From Candidatus Pantoea carbekii (GTDB lineage Bacteria > Pseudomonadota > Gammaproteobacteria > Enterobacterales > Enterobacteriaceae), in assembly GCF_000971765.1 (NCBI RefSeq), contig NZ_CP010907.1, positions 932,501 to 996,500 of the forward strand: a stretch of DNA of 64,000 nucleotides, written 5' to 3'. The notes under the pieces are model-generated. The model did no database searches. It was given only the letters and a program-made list of their open reading frames with translations, and was not told where the DNA came from. The translations under genes were made by a program, and so were the position numbers. Positions 45,334 through 58,032 of this stretch are shown here, in pieces; positions within the stretch are counted from its first letter, which is position 1; every line of letters begins with the position of its first letter.

Positions 45334-47448
45334 ATGGCTCGTACAACACCCATTACGCATTATCGCAATATAGGTATCAGCGCACATATTGATGCTGGAA
45401 AAACCACGACTACTGAACGTATTTTATTCTATACCGGTGTTAATCATAAAATTGGTGAAGTGCATGATGGTGCAGCAACTATGGATTGGATGGCACAGGA
45501 GCAAGAGCGAGGGATTACTATTACTTCTGCAGCGACTACCGCGTTCTGGTCAGGTATGGCAAAACAATTTAAACCTCATCGCATTAATATTATTGATACG
45601 CCTGGTCATGTTGATTTTACCATAGAAGTAGAACGTTCCATGCGTGTGCTTGACGGTGCAGTCATGGTTTACTGTGCAGTAGGTGGAGTACAACCGCAAT
45701 CTGAGACTGTGTGGCGTCAAGTGAATAAATATAAAGTTCCGCGTATCGCTTTTGTTAATAAAATGGATCGCATAGGAGCAGATTTTTTAAAAGTTATCGC
45801 CCAAATTAAAGAACGATTAGGTGCAAATGCAGTACCATTGCAATTAGCAATAGGTTCTGAGGAATCGTTTACGGGTGTGATTGATCTAATTAAAATGAAG
45901 GCTGTGAATTGGAATGACCAAGATTCAGGTGTAACTTTTACGTATGAAGACATTCCTATTGATATGCAAGGATTGGTTGAAGAATGGCGGCAAAAGTTAA
46001 TTGAATGCGCGGTTGAATCATCTGAAGAGATGATGGACAGATATTTAGAAGGTGCAGTTTTTACAGAAAAAGAAATTAAATATGGATTACGTCAGCGTGT
46101 ACTAAATAATGAAATTGTTCTCGTTACTTGTGGTTCTGCTTTTAAGAATAAAGGAGTTCAAGCATTATTGGATGCAGTTGTTGAATATCTTCCTGCGCCA
46201 ACTGATGTTCCTGCTATTAAAGGTACACTGAATGATATTAACAACACTCCAGCTGAACGTTATGCAAATGATAATGAACCATTTGCTGCTTTAGCATTTA
46301 AAATTGCAAATGATCCATTTGTAGGGAATTTAACTTTTTTTCGCGTCTACTCAGGCATTGTTAAATCAGGCGATACGATATTAAATTCTGCTAAATCTAT
46401 ACGTGAGCGTTTTGGTCGCATTGTTCAAATGCATGCTAACAAACGTGAAGAAATTAGCGAGGTTCGTGCGGGAGATATTGCAGCAGCAATTGGTCTGAAA
46501 GATGTTATAACAGGTGATACGTTATGTGCTTTAAATAATCCAATCGTATTAGAACGTATGGAATTTCCTGAACCAGTAATTTCGATTGCAGTTGAACCCA
46601 AAACTAAAGCTGATCAGGAAAAAATGAGTGTAGCCTTAGGCCGATTAGCTAAGGAGGATCCTTCTTTCCGTGTATGGACAGACGAAGAATCTAATCAAAC
46701 AATTATAGCTGGTATGGGTGAATTGCATCTTGATATTATTGTTGATCGTATGAAGCGTGAATTTAATGTTGAAGCAAATATTGGAAAACCTCAAGTTGCA
46801 TATCGTGAAACTATTTGTTTTAAAGTTACTAATATTGAAGGCAAACATATTAAACAATCAGGTGGACGAGGTCAGTATGGTCATGTTGTAATCGATATGT
46901 ATCCTTTAGATCAAGATTCAGGTCAGAAATGTTATGAATTTATTAATGATATCAAAGGTGGTATAATTCCTAACGAATATATTCCTGCAGTTGATAAAGG
47001 TATTCAAGAGCAGATGAAATCAGGTCCACTTGCTGGGTACCCAGTTGTTGATTTAGGTGTACGTTTGCATTTTGGTTCTTATCATGATGTTGATTCATCT
47101 GAACTTGCTTTTAAATTAGCTGCTTCACATGCCTTTAAAAACGCTTTTAAAAAAGCAAAACCAGTTTTGCTAGAACCGATCATGAAAGTTGAAGTAGAAA
47201 CCCCAGAAGAGAATACCGGTGATATTATAGGAGATCTAAGTCGTCGACGTGGTATGCTGAAAGGTCAGGAATCTAATATTAGCGGCGTTCTAATCCGTGC
47301 CGAAGTTCCGTTGTCTGAAATGTTTGGATATGCAACTCAGTTACGTTCTTTAACAAAAGGTCGTGCTTCTTACTCCATGGAGTTTTTAAAGTACGATAAT
47401 GCGCCGAGTAGCGTTGCTCAGGCTGTTATTGAAGCTCGTGGCAAATAA
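45334..47448 (+). CDS. fusA: Elongation factor G
   Basis: Translocation and ribosome-recycling GTPase. ATG 45334, with AAGGA six bases upstream, gives 704 residues, the same as E. coli; ten open codons upstream are unconserved. G motifs: [10 protein letters not shown] (G1), [10 protein letters not shown] (G2), DTPGH (G3), NKMDR (G4), GSAF (G5). Domain IV tip and C-terminal [21 protein letters not shown] are intact. Confidence 0.99.
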   Translation: MARTTPITHYRNIGISAHIDAGKTTTTERILFYTGVNHKIGEVHDGAATMDWMAQEQERGITITSAATTAFWSGMAKQFKPHRINIIDTPGHVDFTIEVERSMRVLDGAVMVYCAVGGVQPQSETVWRQVNKYKVPRIAFVNKMDRIGADFLKVIAQIKERLGANAVPLQLAIGSEESFTGVIDLIKMKAVNWNDQDSGVTFTYEDIPIDMQGLVEEWRQKLIECAVESSEEMMDRYLEGAVFTEKEIKYGLRQRVLNNEIVLVTCGSAFKNKGVQALLDAVVEYLPAPTDVPAIKGTLNDINNTPAERYANDNEPFAALAFKIANDPFVGNLTFFRVYSGIVKSGDTILNSAKSIRERFGRIVQMHANKREEISEVRAGDIAAAIGLKDVITGDTLCALNNPIVLERMEFPEPVISIAVEPKTKADQEKMSVALGRLAKEDPSFRVWTDEESNQTIIAGMGELHLDIIVDRMKREFNVEANIGKPQVAYRETICFKVTNIEGKHIKQSGGRGQYGHVVIDMYPLDQDSGQKCYEFINDIKGGIIPNEYIPAVDKGIQEQMKSGPLAGYPVVDLGVRLHFGSYHDVDSSELAFKLAASHAFKNAFKKAKPVLLEPIMKVEVETPEENTGDIIGDLSRRRGMLKGQESNISGVLIRAEVPLSEMFGYATQLRSLTKGRASYSMEFLKYDNAPSSVAQAVIEARGK

Positions 47449-47520
47449 ACGCGCTGCGGTTTAAAAATTTTGAACTAATGCCTTAACTACTGATGAAGGC
47501 ATAATGTAAGGATTATCGCC

Positions 47521-48705
47521 ATGGCGAAAGAGCAATTTCAACGAAAAAAATTACACGTAAACGTAGGTACTATCGGTCATGTTGATCATGGTAAAACTAC
47601 GCTGACTGCTGCTATCACTACTGTATTAGCTAAAAAATATGGAGGTCAAGCGCGTGCATTCGACCAAATAGATAATGCACCAGAAGAAAAAGCCCGTGGC
47701 ATTACTATTAATACTTCTCATGTTGAATATGAAACGTTAGTTCGTCATTATGCACATGTAGATTGTCCTGGGCATGCAGATTATGTAAAAAATATGATTA
47801 CTGGTGCTGCTCAGATGGATGGTGCAATTCTAGTTGTAGCAGCAACTGATGGACCTATGCCACAAACTCGTGAACATATACTATTAGGTCGTCAAGTAGG
47901 TGTTCCCTATATTATTGTCTTTTTAAATAAATGCGATATGGTTGATGATGAAGAACTTCTAGAATTAGTAGAAATGGAAGTGCGTGATTTGTTATCACAG
48001 TACGATTTTCCAGGCGAAAGCACACCAATCATTCGCGGTTCTGCACTAAAAGCACTAGAAGGTATAGAAGAATGGGAGGAAAAAATTATTGAGCTTGCCA
48101 ATCATTTAGATAGGTATATTCCGGATCCGGTTCGTGCGATTGACAAACCATTTTTATTGCCGATTGAAGATGTATTTTCAATCTCTGGACGGGGCACAGT
48201 GGTTACAGGTCGTGTGGAAAGTGGTATCGTCAAAGTAGGTGATGAGGTGGAAATAGTTGGAATTAAAAAAACTACTAAATCCACTTGTACAGGTGTAGAA
48301 ATGTTTCGAAAACTTTTGGACCAGGGTCAAGCAGGTGAAAACTGTGGTATTTTATTGCGTGGTATTAAACGTGAAGAAATACAGCGTGGACAAGTGTTAG
48401 CGAAGCCGGGTTCAATCAAACCACATACTAAGTTTGTCTCAGAAGTATACGTTTTATCTAAAGATGAAGGTGGCCGTCATACTCCTTTTTTTAAGGGTTA
48501 CCGTCCTCAGTTTTATTTTCGTACCACTGATGTGACCGGTAATATCCAACTACCGGAAGGTATTGAAATGGTTATGCCAGGGGATAACGTAAAGATAACT
48601 GTTGAACTCATCCATCCAATTGCAATGGATGCAGGTTTACGTTTTGCAATTCGCGAAGGTGGTCGTACTGTTGGTGCAGGTATTGTTTCTGAAGTGATCG
48701 TTTAA
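47521..48705 (+). CDS. tuf: Elongation factor Tu
   Basis: GTPase that delivers aminoacyl-tRNA. 394 residues with [49 protein letters not shown] and GSALKAL motifs. Last gene of the str operon, 72 bases after fusA, followed by a hairpin. Only one tuf copy is in the window; reduced genomes usually keep one. Confidence 0.99.
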   Translation: MAKEQFQRKKLHVNVGTIGHVDHGKTTLTAAITTVLAKKYGGQARAFDQIDNAPEEKARGITINTSHVEYETLVRHYAHVDCPGHADYVKNMITGAAQMDGAILVVAATDGPMPQTREHILLGRQVGVPYIIVFLNKCDMVDDEELLELVEMEVRDLLSQYDFPGESTPIIRGSALKALEGIEEWEEKIIELANHLDRYIPDPVRAIDKPFLLPIEDVFSISGRGTVVTGRVESGIVKVGDEVEIVGIKKTTKSTCTGVEMFRKLLDQGQAGENCGILLRGIKREEIQRGQVLAKPGSIKPHTKFVSEVYVLSKDEGGRHTPFFKGYRPQFYFRTTDVTGNIQLPEGIEMVMPGDNVKITVELIHPIAMDAGLRFAIREGGRTVGAGIVSEVIV

Positions 48706-48741
48706 TTTTTCATTGATCACCGTTTAATTATTCGTTATCTT

Positions 48742-48764
48742 AAGGAGCACTTGCAGTGCTCTTT
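48742..48764 (+). terminator. Terminator-like hairpin after tuf
   Basis: AAGGAGCACT pairs with AGTGCTCTTT (one G-U) around TGC, 36 bases after the tuf stop. G/C-rich core; trailing bases are TAAG rather than a long T-run. Likely end of the str operon. Confidence 0.6.
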
Positions 48765-49231
48765 AAGTGCACTTAGTTATATGAAAATATCAAAGTATAA
48801 AACATAAAGAATTATAATTTATCCAATAGAGTATCGATGCGTGATAGCTTGATACTCTGTAGTCATGGATCATTATAATGCTTTATATAATTAAAATATT
48901 TAAATGTTGTGCGTTTTAGTTTAAGTTTTATATATTTTAAAAATTGAATTATATAACAGATAACGATTGATTCAGAATGGTAATGTTTCAGTAATCAAGA
49001 AATATAGAAATCATCAAGTAATGATGATTATGCTGGAGTGAAGCAAAATTAAATTTTATCTTTAAGTTCTTTATTTTAATATAGTATATAGTACTACGGG
49101 TTGCGCATTGAAGAATTTTACGTGCCATGCTTACATTTAGAGGATATTATTATGTCGTACTTCAATTGCAATACACAATTTTGCTGTCTCATAATATTTA
49201 AAATTAAGAAATTTTACATGTTACATTCATT

Positions 49232-49258
49232 CCCGCTCATTAATTGTTAATAAGTGGG
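49232..49258 (+). promoter_or_regulatory. Candidate S10-operon leader hairpin
   Basis: CCCGCTCATTAA can pair with TTAATAAGTGGG (one G-U, one mismatch) around TTG, 44 bases before rpsJ. In E. coli the S10 leader hairpin is the target of L4-mediated attenuation. Whether this element is homologous cannot be told from sequence. Confidence 0.35.
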
Positions 49259-49281
49259 CAAGTGATTTTCCCATTGTATAA

Positions 49282-49614
<333 letters not shown>

Positions 49615-49648
49615 TCAGTTTATCAAACGATTGAGAGGTGCATAGATA

Positions 49649-50278
49649 ATGATTGGTTTAGTCGGTAAAAAACTGGGTATGTCTCGTGTTTTCACTAAAG
49701 ATGGTGTTGCTATACCAGTTACCTTGATTAAAATTGAAGAAAATCGAATTACTCAAGTTAAAGATTTAGAAAAAGATGGTTATAAAGCCATTCAAATTAC
49801 TACAGGCTTTAAAAAAGCAAATTCTATTAATAAGCCGCAAGCCGGTCATTTTGCTAAAGCCGGTGTTGAAGCTGGTCGTAATCTATGGGAATTTCGTAAT
49901 GATACTGATCAAGAGTTTATTGTTGGACAAAAAATTACTCTTGAAATTTTTTTTGGTATCAAGAAAGTAGATATAGTGGGCATTTCTAAGGGTAAAGGTT
50001 TTGCGGGTACTGTTAAACGCTGGAATTTTCGCACTCAAGATAAAACTCATGGTAATTCTTTATCGCATCGTGTCCCAGGTTCTATAGGTCAAAACCAGAC
50101 TCCAGGAAAAGTATTTAAAGGCAAAAAAATGGCTGGACAGTTAGGTAATGAACGGGTAACCATTCAAAGTTTAGAAATAGTACGTGTTGATTTAAATCGC
50201 AATTTATTAATTGTTAAAGGTGCTGTTCCAGGAACTAGTGGTAGAGACTTGATTGTTAAACCGGCTGTGAGGAAATAG
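49649..50278 (+). CDS. rplC: 50S ribosomal protein L3
   Basis: 23S assembly initiator near the peptidyl-transferase centre. 209 residues, E. coli length; [17 protein letters not shown] at the start and the methylated-Gln loop region [20 protein letters not shown] are conserved. Middle region somewhat lysine/isoleucine enriched, as expected from AT drift. GAGAGG lies nine to ten bases upstream. Confidence 0.98.
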   Translation: MIGLVGKKLGMSRVFTKDGVAIPVTLIKIEENRITQVKDLEKDGYKAIQITTGFKKANSINKPQAGHFAKAGVEAGRNLWEFRNDTDQEFIVGQKITLEIFFGIKKVDIVGISKGKGFAGTVKRWNFRTQDKTHGNSLSHRVPGSIGQNQTPGKVFKGKKMAGQLGNERVTIQSLEIVRVDLNRNLLIVKGAVPGTSGRDLIVKPAVRK

Positions 50279-50286
50279 GCATACCA

Positions 50287-50892
50287 ATGGAATTAGAATT
50301 GAAGGATGCACAAGGCACGCTGACCGTTTCTGATGCTATTTTTGGTCTTGATTTTAATCAAGCACTAGTACATCAGATTGTTGTTGCTTATACTTCGGCT
50401 ATGCGTCAAGGGACATGTGCTCAAAAAAATCGGGCTGAAGTTAGTGGTTCAGGAAAAAAGCCATGGCGCCAGAAAGGTACTGGTCGTGCTCGTTCGGGTT
50501 GCATTAGAAGTCCAATTTGGCGTTCAGGTGGGGTGACTTTTGCTGCTCGTCCACAAGATTATGCTCAAAAAGTGAACAAAAAAATGTATCGTGGGGCACT
50601 AAAAAGCATTTTTTCTGAGCTATTACGTGAGAAACGTTTAATTATTGTTGAAAAATTTTCTATTGAAGAAGCGAAAACTAAATTATTAATACAGAAGCTG
50701 AAAGATATAAATTGTAAACATGTTGTAATTATTTTAGAAAAATTTAATAAGAAATTATTTTTAGCTGCACGTAACTTATATAAAGTTGACGTATGTAGTA
50801 TTAATCATATTAATCCTATTAATTTAATCGTTTTCGATAAAGTTGTTGTTACTACCCATGCAATAAAAAAAATTGAGGAGATGCTCATATGA
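50287..50892 (+). CDS. rplD: 50S ribosomal protein L4
   Basis: 201 residues, as in E. coli, where it is also the feedback repressor of the S10 operon. [26 protein letters not shown], the extended rRNA-binding loop, is intact; the C-terminal half is more diverged. Overlaps rplW by four bases. Confidence 0.98.
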   Translation: MELELKDAQGTLTVSDAIFGLDFNQALVHQIVVAYTSAMRQGTCAQKNRAEVSGSGKKPWRQKGTGRARSGCIRSPIWRSGGVTFAARPQDYAQKVNKKMYRGALKSIFSELLREKRLIIVEKFSIEEAKTKLLIQKLKDINCKHVVIILEKFNKKLFLAARNLYKVDVCSINHINPINLIVFDKVVVTTHAIKKIEEMLI

Positions 50893-51191
50893 TATTTGAA
50901 GAACAATTATTACAAGTTCTGCGTGCTCCTCACATATCTGAAAAAGCATCCGCTGCTATGGAAACAACAAACACTATCGTACTTAAAGTGGCAAAAAATG
51001 CTAACAAAGCAGCAATTTTAGCTGCTGTAGAACGATTATTTGAAGTAAAAGTAAAAAATGTAAATACCTTAATTGCAAAAGGCAAAGTAAAGTATCGCAA
51101 AAAAAAAATAGGTCGTCGAAATGACTGGAAGAAAGCTTATGTTACCTTAAAGAAAGGTCAAAAAGTAAATATTGTTGGTGGCTCTGAGTAG
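50889..51191 (+). CDS. rplW: 50S ribosomal protein L23
   Basis: 100 residues, E. coli length; sits at the peptide exit tunnel and docks trigger factor and SRP. Conserved [11 protein letters not shown] and [15 protein letters not shown]. Starts within the end of rplD (four-base overlap). Confidence 0.98.
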   Translation: MIFEEQLLQVLRAPHISEKASAAMETTNTIVLKVAKNANKAAILAAVERLFEVKVKNVNTLIAKGKVKYRKKKIGRRNDWKKAYVTLKKGQKVNIVGGSE

Positions 51192-51208
51192 GTAAAAGAG
51201 GAAAAAGT

Positions 51209-52030
51209 ATGGCAGTTATTAAATGCAAACCGACATCTCCGGGACGACGTCATGTGGTTAAAGTAATTGATCCTGAGCTGTCTAAAAATAAGCCTTTTGC
51301 TCAGTTGCTAGAAAAGCATAGTAAATCTGGCGGTCGAAATAATAAGGGTCATATTACTACTCGTCATATTGGTGGTGGTCATAAAAAAGCTTATCGTATT
51401 ATTGACTTTAAACGAAATAAAGACCATATTACAGCAATTGTTGAAAGCGTTGAATACGATCCGAACCGTTCTTCAAATGTTGCATTAGTTCTCTATAAAG
51501 ATGGAGAACGTCGTTATATTCTTGCTGCTAAAGGTTTAAAAATTGGTGATCAAATTCAATCTGGTATCAATGTTGCAATTAAGACAGGTAATAGTTTGCC
51601 AATGCGTCATATTCCTGTGGGATCTACAGTGCACAATGTAGAAATGAAACCAGGAAAAGGCGGCCAAATTGCTCGTTCTGCTGGTTCTTATGTTCAAATC
51701 ATTGCTCGTGAAGGTTCTTATGTTACTTTACGTTTGCGTTCAGGTGAGATGCGTAAATTAGAAGCTAATTGTCGTGCAACTTTAGGTGAAGTCGGTAATT
51801 CTGAACACATGTTGCGTGTTTTAGGTAAAGCTGGTGCAACACGTTGGCGCGGTATTCGCCCTACTGTCCGTGGCACGGCTATGAATCCAGTTGATCATCC
51901 TCATGGCGGTGGTGAAGGTCGTAATTTTGGTAAGCATCCAGTAACTCCATGGGGTATACAAACTAAAGGAAAAAAAACTCGAAGCAACAAGCGCACTGAT
52001 AAATTTATAATACGTCGTCGTTGCAAATAA
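51209..52030 (+). CDS. rplB: 50S ribosomal protein L2
   Basis: 273 residues, E. coli length. The core peptidyl-transferase segment around [15 protein letters not shown], with the conserved His, is intact, as are [18 protein letters not shown] and the C-terminal basic tail. AGAGGAAAAAG precedes the ATG. Confidence 0.99.
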   Translation: MAVIKCKPTSPGRRHVVKVIDPELSKNKPFAQLLEKHSKSGGRNNKGHITTRHIGGGHKKAYRIIDFKRNKDHITAIVESVEYDPNRSSNVALVLYKDGERRYILAAKGLKIGDQIQSGINVAIKTGNSLPMRHIPVGSTVHNVEMKPGKGGQIARSAGSYVQIIAREGSYVTLRLRSGEMRKLEANCRATLGEVGNSEHMLRVLGKAGATRWRGIRPTVRGTAMNPVDHPHGGGEGRNFGKHPVTPWGIQTKGKKTRSNKRTDKFIIRRRCK

Positions 52031-52049
52031 TGTTATTAGAGGATAAGTT

Positions 52050-52328
52050 ATGCCGCGTTCTCTTAAAAAAGGACCCTTTATCGATTTTAATTTAATTAAA
52101 AAAGTAGAAAAAATTGTGCAGAGCGGAGATAAGAAGCCATTACGCACTTGGTCTCGTCGTTCAACAATCTTTCCAGATATGATTGGGTTAACTATTGCTG
52201 TGCATAATGGTCGTCAGCATGTTCCTATTTTCATTTCTGATGAAATGGTTGGACATAAATTGGGCGAATTCGCTCCTACACGTATGTATCGTGGGCATGC
52301 CGCAGATAAAAAAACTAAGAAAAAATAA
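52050..52328 (+). CDS. rpsS: 30S ribosomal protein S19
   Basis: 92 residues, E. coli length; [11 protein letters not shown] start, [22 protein letters not shown] and LGEFAPTR conserved. Binds 16S head with S13. 13 bases before rplV. Confidence 0.99.
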   Translation: MPRSLKKGPFIDFNLIKKVEKIVQSGDKKPLRTWSRRSTIFPDMIGLTIAVHNGRQHVPIFISDEMVGHKLGEFAPTRMYRGHAADKKTKKK

Positions 52329-52341
52329 ATAGGAAAAGAAG

Positions 52342-52674
52342 ATGGAAACTATTGCTCGATGTCGATATGCTCATGCTTCTGCTCAAAAAGTTCGCCTTGT
52401 TGCTAACCTTATTCGCGGTAAGACAGTGTCACAAGCTCTAGATATTTTAACTTATACTAATAAAAAAGCGGCTGGACTCGTTAAAAAGGTTTTAGAATCT
52501 GCTATTGCTAATGCCGAACACAATGATGGTACTGATGTGGATGATTTAAAAGTTGCAAAAATTTTCGTTGATGAAGGTACCACTATGAAACGTATTATGC
52601 CACGTGCTAAAGGTCGTGCAGATCGTATATTGAAGCGAAGTAGCCATATTACTGTAATAGTGGCTGATTGCTGA
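52342..52674 (+). CDS. rplV: 50S ribosomal protein L22
   Basis: 110 residues, E. coli length. [15 protein letters not shown] and the tunnel beta-hairpin region [24 protein letters not shown] are conserved. Ribosome binding site AGGAAAAGA upstream. Confidence 0.99.
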   Translation: METIARCRYAHASAQKVRLVANLIRGKTVSQALDILTYTNKKAAGLVKKVLESAIANAEHNDGTDVDDLKVAKIFVDEGTTMKRIMPRAKGRADRILKRSSHITVIVADC

Positions 52675-52693
52675 AAGACTTAGGAGATTAGCA

Positions 52694-53392
52694 ATGGGTC
52701 AGAAAGTACATCCTAATGGGATGCGTTTAGGTATTGTAAAACCATGGAATTCTACTTGGTTTGCCAATACAAAGGAATTTGCTAATAATTTAGATAGTGA
52801 TTTTAAAGTACGTCAATTCTTAATGAGAGAATTAGATAAAGCATCTATATCTCGTATCGTTATCGAAAGACCATCTAAAAGCATCCGAGTAACTATTCAT
52901 ACTGCTCGTCCAGGAATCGTTATCGGAAAGAAAGGTGAAGATGTTGAAAAATTACGTATAGTAGTAAGCAGGATTACAGGAGTGCCTGCACAGATTAATA
53001 TAGCTGAAATTCGTAAACCAGAATTAGATGCTAAATTAGTTGCTGATAATATTACTTCACAATTAGAACGCCGTGTAATTTTTCGTCGAGCCATGAAACG
53101 TGCTGTACAAAATGCAATGCGTTTAGGTGCTAAAGGTATTAAAGTGGAGGTTAGTGGTCGATTAGGAGGTGCTGAAATTGCACGTACAGAATGGTATCGT
53201 GAAGGTCGTGTACCGTTGCATACACTTCGTGCTGATATTGACTATAACCTTTCTGAAGCACATACTACTTATGGTGTAATTGGTGTAAAAGTATGGATAT
53301 TTAAAGGTGAAATTTTGGGTGGTATGACTGCTATTGGGCATTCTGAGCAAATTTCTCAACCTAAAAAGCAACACCGTAAAAACCGAAAGTAA
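52694..53392 (+). CDS. rpsC: 30S ribosomal protein S3
   Basis: 232 residues (E. coli 233). [13 protein letters not shown] start, KH domain [15 protein letters not shown], mRNA-helicase residues within [34 protein letters not shown]. Lysine-rich C-terminus. GGAG precedes the ATG. Confidence 0.99.
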   Translation: MGQKVHPNGMRLGIVKPWNSTWFANTKEFANNLDSDFKVRQFLMRELDKASISRIVIERPSKSIRVTIHTARPGIVIGKKGEDVEKLRIVVSRITGVPAQINIAEIRKPELDAKLVADNITSQLERRVIFRRAMKRAVQNAMRLGAKGIKVEVSGRLGGAEIARTEWYREGRVPLHTLRADIDYNLSEAHTTYGVIGVKVWIFKGEILGGMTAIGHSEQISQPKKQHRKNRK

Positions 53393-53814
<422 letters not shown>

Positions 53815-53815
<1 letters not shown>

Positions 53816-54012
53816 TGAAATTGATGGAATTACGTACACAAAGTACTCAAGATTTGAATGTAACACTTCTTCATCTTTTACGTGAACAATTTAATTTACG
53901 TATGCAATTAGGATCAAAACAGCTGAAGCAAACTCATCTAATGAAGAAAATTAGACGTAATATTGCGCGTGTTAAAACTTTACTCAGCGAAAAGGAGAGA
54001 ACGACTTCATGA
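53815..54012 (+). CDS. rpmC: 50S ribosomal protein L29
   Basis: 65 residues (E. coli 63). Conserved ELR-x-Q start and [11 protein letters not shown]; helical hairpin protein near the tunnel exit. Overlaps both neighbours, by one base with rplP and four with rpsQ. Confidence 0.97.
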
Positions 54013-54263
54013 TCGATAAGATACGTACTCTGCAAGGTCGTGTTATTAGTAACAAGATGCAGAAATCTGCTGTTGTTTCTATTGAACGCTTTGTAAAGCA
54101 TCCTATTTATGGTAAATTTATTAAACGCACGACTAAGTTACATATTCATGATGAGTATAATGAATGTAGTATTGGTGATGTAGTTGAAATCCGTGAAACT
54201 CGTCCGTTGTCCAAAACTAAATCTTGGACTTTGGTCTGTGTTTTAGAGAAAGCTGTTTTATAA
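54009..54263 (+). CDS. rpsQ: 30S ribosomal protein S17
   Basis: 84 residues, E. coli length. [30 protein letters not shown] conserved (16S-binding OB fold) and [17 protein letters not shown] near the end. Last gene of the S10 operon; a strong terminator follows. Confidence 0.98.
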   Translation: MIDKIRTLQGRVISNKMQKSAVVSIERFVKHPIYGKFIKRTTKLHIHDEYNECSIGDVVEIRETRPLSKTKSWTLVCVLEKAVL

Positions 54264-54281
54264 TTAAGATCAGCTTGCTCT

Positions 54282-54323
54282 AAAAAATGAACGGCTCATA
54301 CCAATTTGAGCCGTTCATTTTTT
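54282..54323 (+). terminator. Rho-independent terminator between S10 and spc operons
   Basis: AAAAAATGAACGGCTCA pairs over 17 bp with TGAGCCGTTCATTTTTT around an eight-base loop, and the second arm ends in a T-run. 18 bases after the rpsQ stop. By far the clearest intrinsic terminator in the window; because both arms are A/T-flanked it could work in either direction. Confidence 0.9.
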
Positions 54324-54420
54324 TCTACCTGTGACGTTCAATATTATAATCTGCGCACCAAGTTTTAAATATTTTAGATTGTAATTTTAAAGTTATATTT
54401 AACATCAATAGGATACTTAA

Positions 54421-54792
<372 letters not shown>

Positions 54793-54803
54793 GGAGTAAA
54801 TAT

Positions 54804-55118
54804 ATGGCAGCAAAAATTCGTCTGAAAGATGAGGTAATTGTATTAACAGGAAAAGATAAAGGTAAACGTGGTAAAGTAAAACATATTATATCTTCTAGCA
54901 AAATTATTGTTGAGGGAGTGAATTTAATTAAGAAACATCAAAAACCAATCCCGAACATGAATTTGCCCGGTGGAATTATTGAAAAAGAAGCAGCGATTCA
55001 AATTTCTAACGTTGCGATTTTTAATGTGAGCACTGGCAAAACTGACCGTATCGGCTTTAGATTCGAATCTGGAAAAAAAGTTCGTTTCTTTAAGTCAAAC
55101 AGTGAAATTATTAAGTAA
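54804..55118 (+). CDS. rplX: 50S ribosomal protein L24
   Basis: 104 residues, E. coli length. KOW motif [18 protein letters not shown] at 9-26. Assembly initiator for 50S. AAGGAG lies eight bases upstream. Confidence 0.98.
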   Translation: MAAKIRLKDEVIVLTGKDKGKRGKVKHIISSSKIIVEGVNLIKKHQKPIPNMNLPGGIIEKEAAIQISNVAIFNVSTGKTDRIGFRFESGKKVRFFKSNSEIIK

Positions 55119-55132
55119 TTTGGAGTAGTACG

Positions 55133-55672
55133 ATGGCCAAACTGCATGATTACTATAAAAACCAAGTAGTCAGAAAACTGATGATAAAATTTGACTACAA
55201 TTCTGTCATGCAAGTCCCTGGGATAAAGAAGATTACCTTAAATATGGGAGTTGGTGAAGCAGTTTCTGATAAAAAATTACTAGATAGTGCAGTAATTAAT
55301 TTATCAGCTATTTCTGGGCAAAAACCCTTAATCACTAAAGCGCGAAAATCAATTGCAGGCTTCAAAATCCGTCAGGGCTATCCAATCGGTTGTAAAGTCA
55401 CATTACGTGGTGAACGTATGTGGGAGTTTTTTGATCGTCTTATTAATATCGCTATACCTCGTATTCGTGATTTTCGAGGTTTTCCTACAAAATCTTTTGA
55501 TGGTCATGGCAATTATAGTATGGGCGTTCGTGAACAGATGATTTTTCCAGAGATTGACTATGATAAAGTCGATCGCGTTCGTGGTTTGGATATTACTATT
55601 ACCACTACTGCTAAATCTGATAATGAAGGTCGTGCACTATTGGCTGCCTTTAACTTTCCGTTTCGCAAATAA
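55133..55672 (+). CDS. rplE: 50S ribosomal protein L5
   Basis: 179 residues, E. coli length. Contacts 5S rRNA and P-site tRNA; the 5S gene itself is not next to the 23S gene in this window. [29 protein letters not shown] and [24 protein letters not shown] are conserved. Confidence 0.99.
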   Translation: MAKLHDYYKNQVVRKLMIKFDYNSVMQVPGIKKITLNMGVGEAVSDKKLLDSAVINLSAISGQKPLITKARKSIAGFKIRQGYPIGCKVTLRGERMWEFFDRLINIAIPRIRDFRGFPTKSFDGHGNYSMGVREQMIFPEIDYDKVDRVRGLDITITTTAKSDNEGRALLAAFNFPFRK

Positions 55673-55686
55673 AATAAGGTTAATGA

Positions 55687-55992
55687 ATGGCTAAACAATC
55701 CATGAAAGTGCGAGAAGTTAAGCGAATGAAATTAAAAGATAAATTTTTAGAAAAACGACTTGCTTTAAAAGAGATTATTTCTGATATGAACGCGTCTAAT
55801 GAAGATCGTTGGAATGCTGTTCTGAAATTACAAATTTTACCACGTGATTCTAGTCCCTCGCGTCAACGTAACCGTTGTCGTCAGACAGGTCGTCCACATG
55901 GTTTTCTGAGAAAGTTTGGCTTAAGTCGTATCAAAGTCCGTGAAGCTGCAATGCGAGGTGAAATTCCTGGATTGAGAAAATCCAGTTGGTAA
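55687..55992 (+). CDS. rpsN: 30S ribosomal protein S14
   Basis: 101 residues, the long zinc-free form as in E. coli. [36 protein letters not shown] conserved. 30 bases before rpsH. Confidence 0.99.
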   Translation: MAKQSMKVREVKRMKLKDKFLEKRLALKEIISDMNASNEDRWNAVLKLQILPRDSSPSRQRNRCRQTGRPHGFLRKFGLSRIKVREAAMRGEIPGLRKSSW

Positions 55993-56022
55993 TTTTATTA
56001 TGTGAACTAGGGAGTATGATGA

Positions 56023-56415
56023 ATGAGCATGCAAGATCCAATAACAGATATGTTGACTCGTATCCGCAATGGTCAAGCAGCGAATAAAATTGCTATTTCT
56101 ATGCCTTCTTCTAGGTTGAAAATAGCAATTTCTAAAGTATTAAAAGAAGAAGGTTACATCAAAGATTTTAAAATAGAGGGTAGTATTAAGCCGGAATTAC
56201 TATTGACTCTTAAATACTTTCATGGTAAGGCTGTTATAGATAATATTCAACGTATTAGCCGTCCAGGTTTGCGTATTTATAAGAAAAAAGATCAGTTACC
56301 AGAAGTGCTTGCTGGCCTAGGAATTGCTATAATTTCTACATCTCAAGGTATTATGACTGATCGTAAAGCGCGTCAGATTGGCCTTGGTGGTGAAATTATT
56401 TGCTACGTAGCTTAA
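56023..56415 (+). CDS. rpsH: 30S ribosomal protein S8
   Basis: 130 residues, E. coli length; in E. coli also the translational repressor of the spc operon. [18 protein letters not shown] start and [26 protein letters not shown] end conserved. GGGAG lies about ten bases before the ATG. Confidence 0.99.
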   Translation: MSMQDPITDMLTRIRNGQAANKIAISMPSSRLKIAISKVLKEEGYIKDFKIEGSIKPELLLTLKYFHGKAVIDNIQRISRPGLRIYKKKDQLPEVLAGLGIAIISTSQGIMTDRKARQIGLGGEIICYVA

Positions 56416-56427
56416 TCGGAGGATTAA

Positions 56428-56961
56428 ATGTCTCGTATTGCAAAAGCACCTGTTATTATTCCTGTTGGTGTAGAGTTGAGAATCAATGGTCAAGAAATTT
56501 TTGTTAAAGGTGAAAATGGTCAATTAAATTATATTGTTAACAATGCGGTAGAATTTAATTTCACAAAAAATACTTTGAGATTTTTTCCACGTCAAGGTTA
56601 TTTAGATGGTTGGGCACAGGCGGGCACTGCTCGAGCACTTCTAAACAATATCATTATCGGTGTTACTCAGGGTTTTATTAGGCATTTACAATTAGTTGGT
56701 ATCGGTTATCGTGCGTCTATTGAAGGTAATTCTTTAAGCATGTTTCTTGGATTTTCTCATCCTATTGTATATATACTGCCAAAAGATATCCTTGCACAAT
56801 GCCCAACTCAAACAGAGATTATACTAAAAGGTGCTGATAAACAGCTAATTGGTCAAGTAGCAGCTGAGCTGCGAGCTTACCTTCCTCCTGAACCTTATAA
56901 AGGTAAAGGGATTCGTTATACAGACGAAGTGATTCGTACTAAAGAGGCTAAGAAAAAATAA
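56428..56961 (+). CDS. rplF: 50S ribosomal protein L6
   Basis: 177 residues, E. coli length. [11 protein letters not shown] start, [15 protein letters not shown] and the signature [14 protein letters not shown] near the C-terminus. CGGAGG lies six bases upstream. Confidence 0.98.
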   Translation: MSRIAKAPVIIPVGVELRINGQEIFVKGENGQLNYIVNNAVEFNFTKNTLRFFPRQGYLDGWAQAGTARALLNNIIIGVTQGFIRHLQLVGIGYRASIEGNSLSMFLGFSHPIVYILPKDILAQCPTQTEIILKGADKQLIGQVAAELRAYLPPEPYKGKGIRYTDEVIRTKEAKKK

Positions 56962-56973
56962 GGTTATTTTAAT

Positions 56974-57330
56974 ATGGAGAAGAAATGTTCTCGGATCCGC
57001 CGTGCAACTCGTGTACGTTGTAAACTTAAAAGTTTGGGTGTAACTCGTTTAGTAGTACATCGCACTGCACGTCATATATATGCACAAATAGTCGCTAGCA
57101 ATAATAATTCAGAAATTTTGATAGCTGCATCTACTGTAGAAAAGGTTATTTCTGCATCATTGACATATACTGGTAATAAAGACGCAGCTTCAGCTGTAGG
57201 TAAAGAAATAGCTATACGTGCTATGAAAAAAGGAATTAGCAATGTTTCTTTCGATCGCTCTGGTTTTCGATATCATGGTCGTATTCAGGCATTAGCGGAT
57301 GCTGCTCGTGAGTTTGGTCTGCAATTTTAA
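56974..57330 (+). CDS. rplR: 50S ribosomal protein L18
   Basis: 118 residues (E. coli 117). 5S rRNA-binding protein; [52 protein letters not shown] conserved. 12 bases on each side to neighbours. Confidence 0.98.
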   Translation: MEKKCSRIRRATRVRCKLKSLGVTRLVVHRTARHIYAQIVASNNNSEILIAASTVEKVISASLTYTGNKDAASAVGKEIAIRAMKKGISNVSFDRSGFRYHGRIQALADAAREFGLQF

Positions 57331-57342
57331 GATGGAGGTTAA

Positions 57343-57843
57343 ATGGTGTACATTGAGAAACAATCTGGTGAATTGCAGGAAAAATTAATTGCGGTAAACC
57401 GTGTTTCTAAAACTGTAAAAGGTGGTCGTATTTTCTCTTTCACTGCATTAACTGTGGTAGGTGATGGTAACGGCCGTGTCGGTTTTGGTTACGGTAAAGC
57501 ACGTGAGGTTCCCGTAGCAATTCAGAAAGCAATGGAAAAAGCTCGTCGTAATATGATAAGTATACCGTTGATTGAAGGTACTCTGCAACATCCTGTAAAG
57601 GGACAACATACAGGATCTAGTGTGTTTATGAAACCCGCTTCAGAAGGAACTGGTATTATTGCTGGAGGTGCAATGAGGGCTGTATTGGAAGTTGCTGGAG
57701 TACATAATGTTTTATCGAAAGCTTATGGTTCTACTAATCCAATCAACGTAGTTCGTGCTACAGTTAATGGCTTAAAAAATATGATATCTCCGGAAATAGT
57801 TGCTGCTAAGCGAGGTAAATCCGTTGAAGATATTCGTGGATAG
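57343..57843 (+). CDS. rpsE: 30S ribosomal protein S5
   Basis: 166 residues (E. coli 167). Decoding-fidelity protein; [31 protein letters not shown] and [15 protein letters not shown] conserved. ATGGAGG precedes the start. Confidence 0.99.
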   Translation: MVYIEKQSGELQEKLIAVNRVSKTVKGGRIFSFTALTVVGDGNGRVGFGYGKAREVPVAIQKAMEKARRNMISIPLIEGTLQHPVKGQHTGSSVFMKPASEGTGIIAGGAMRAVLEVAGVHNVLSKAYGSTNPINVVRATVNGLKNMISPEIVAAKRGKSVEDIRG

Positions 57844-57849
57844 TTTAGT

Positions 57850-58029
57850 ATGATAAAAAAGATTAAAATTACTCAAATTCGTAGTTCCATTGGTTGCTTA
57901 CCTAAGCATAAAGCCACTTTAGTTGGATTAGGTTTAAATTATCTTGGACATACTGTGATTCGTGAAGATACTTCAGCAATACGTGGGATGATTAGATTAA
58001 TTTCTTATATGCTAAAAATAGAGGATTAG
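57850..58029 (+). CDS. rpmD: 50S ribosomal protein L30
   Basis: A short gene of 59 codons, E. coli length, between rpsE and rplO. Translation begins [15 protein letters not shown] and includes [31 protein letters not shown] and ends KIED. Six bases after rpsE, three before rplO. Confidence 0.97.
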   Translation: MIKKIKITQIRSSIGCLPKHKATLVGLGLNYLGHTVIREDTSAIRGMIRLISYMLKIED

Positions 58030-58032
58030 AGT

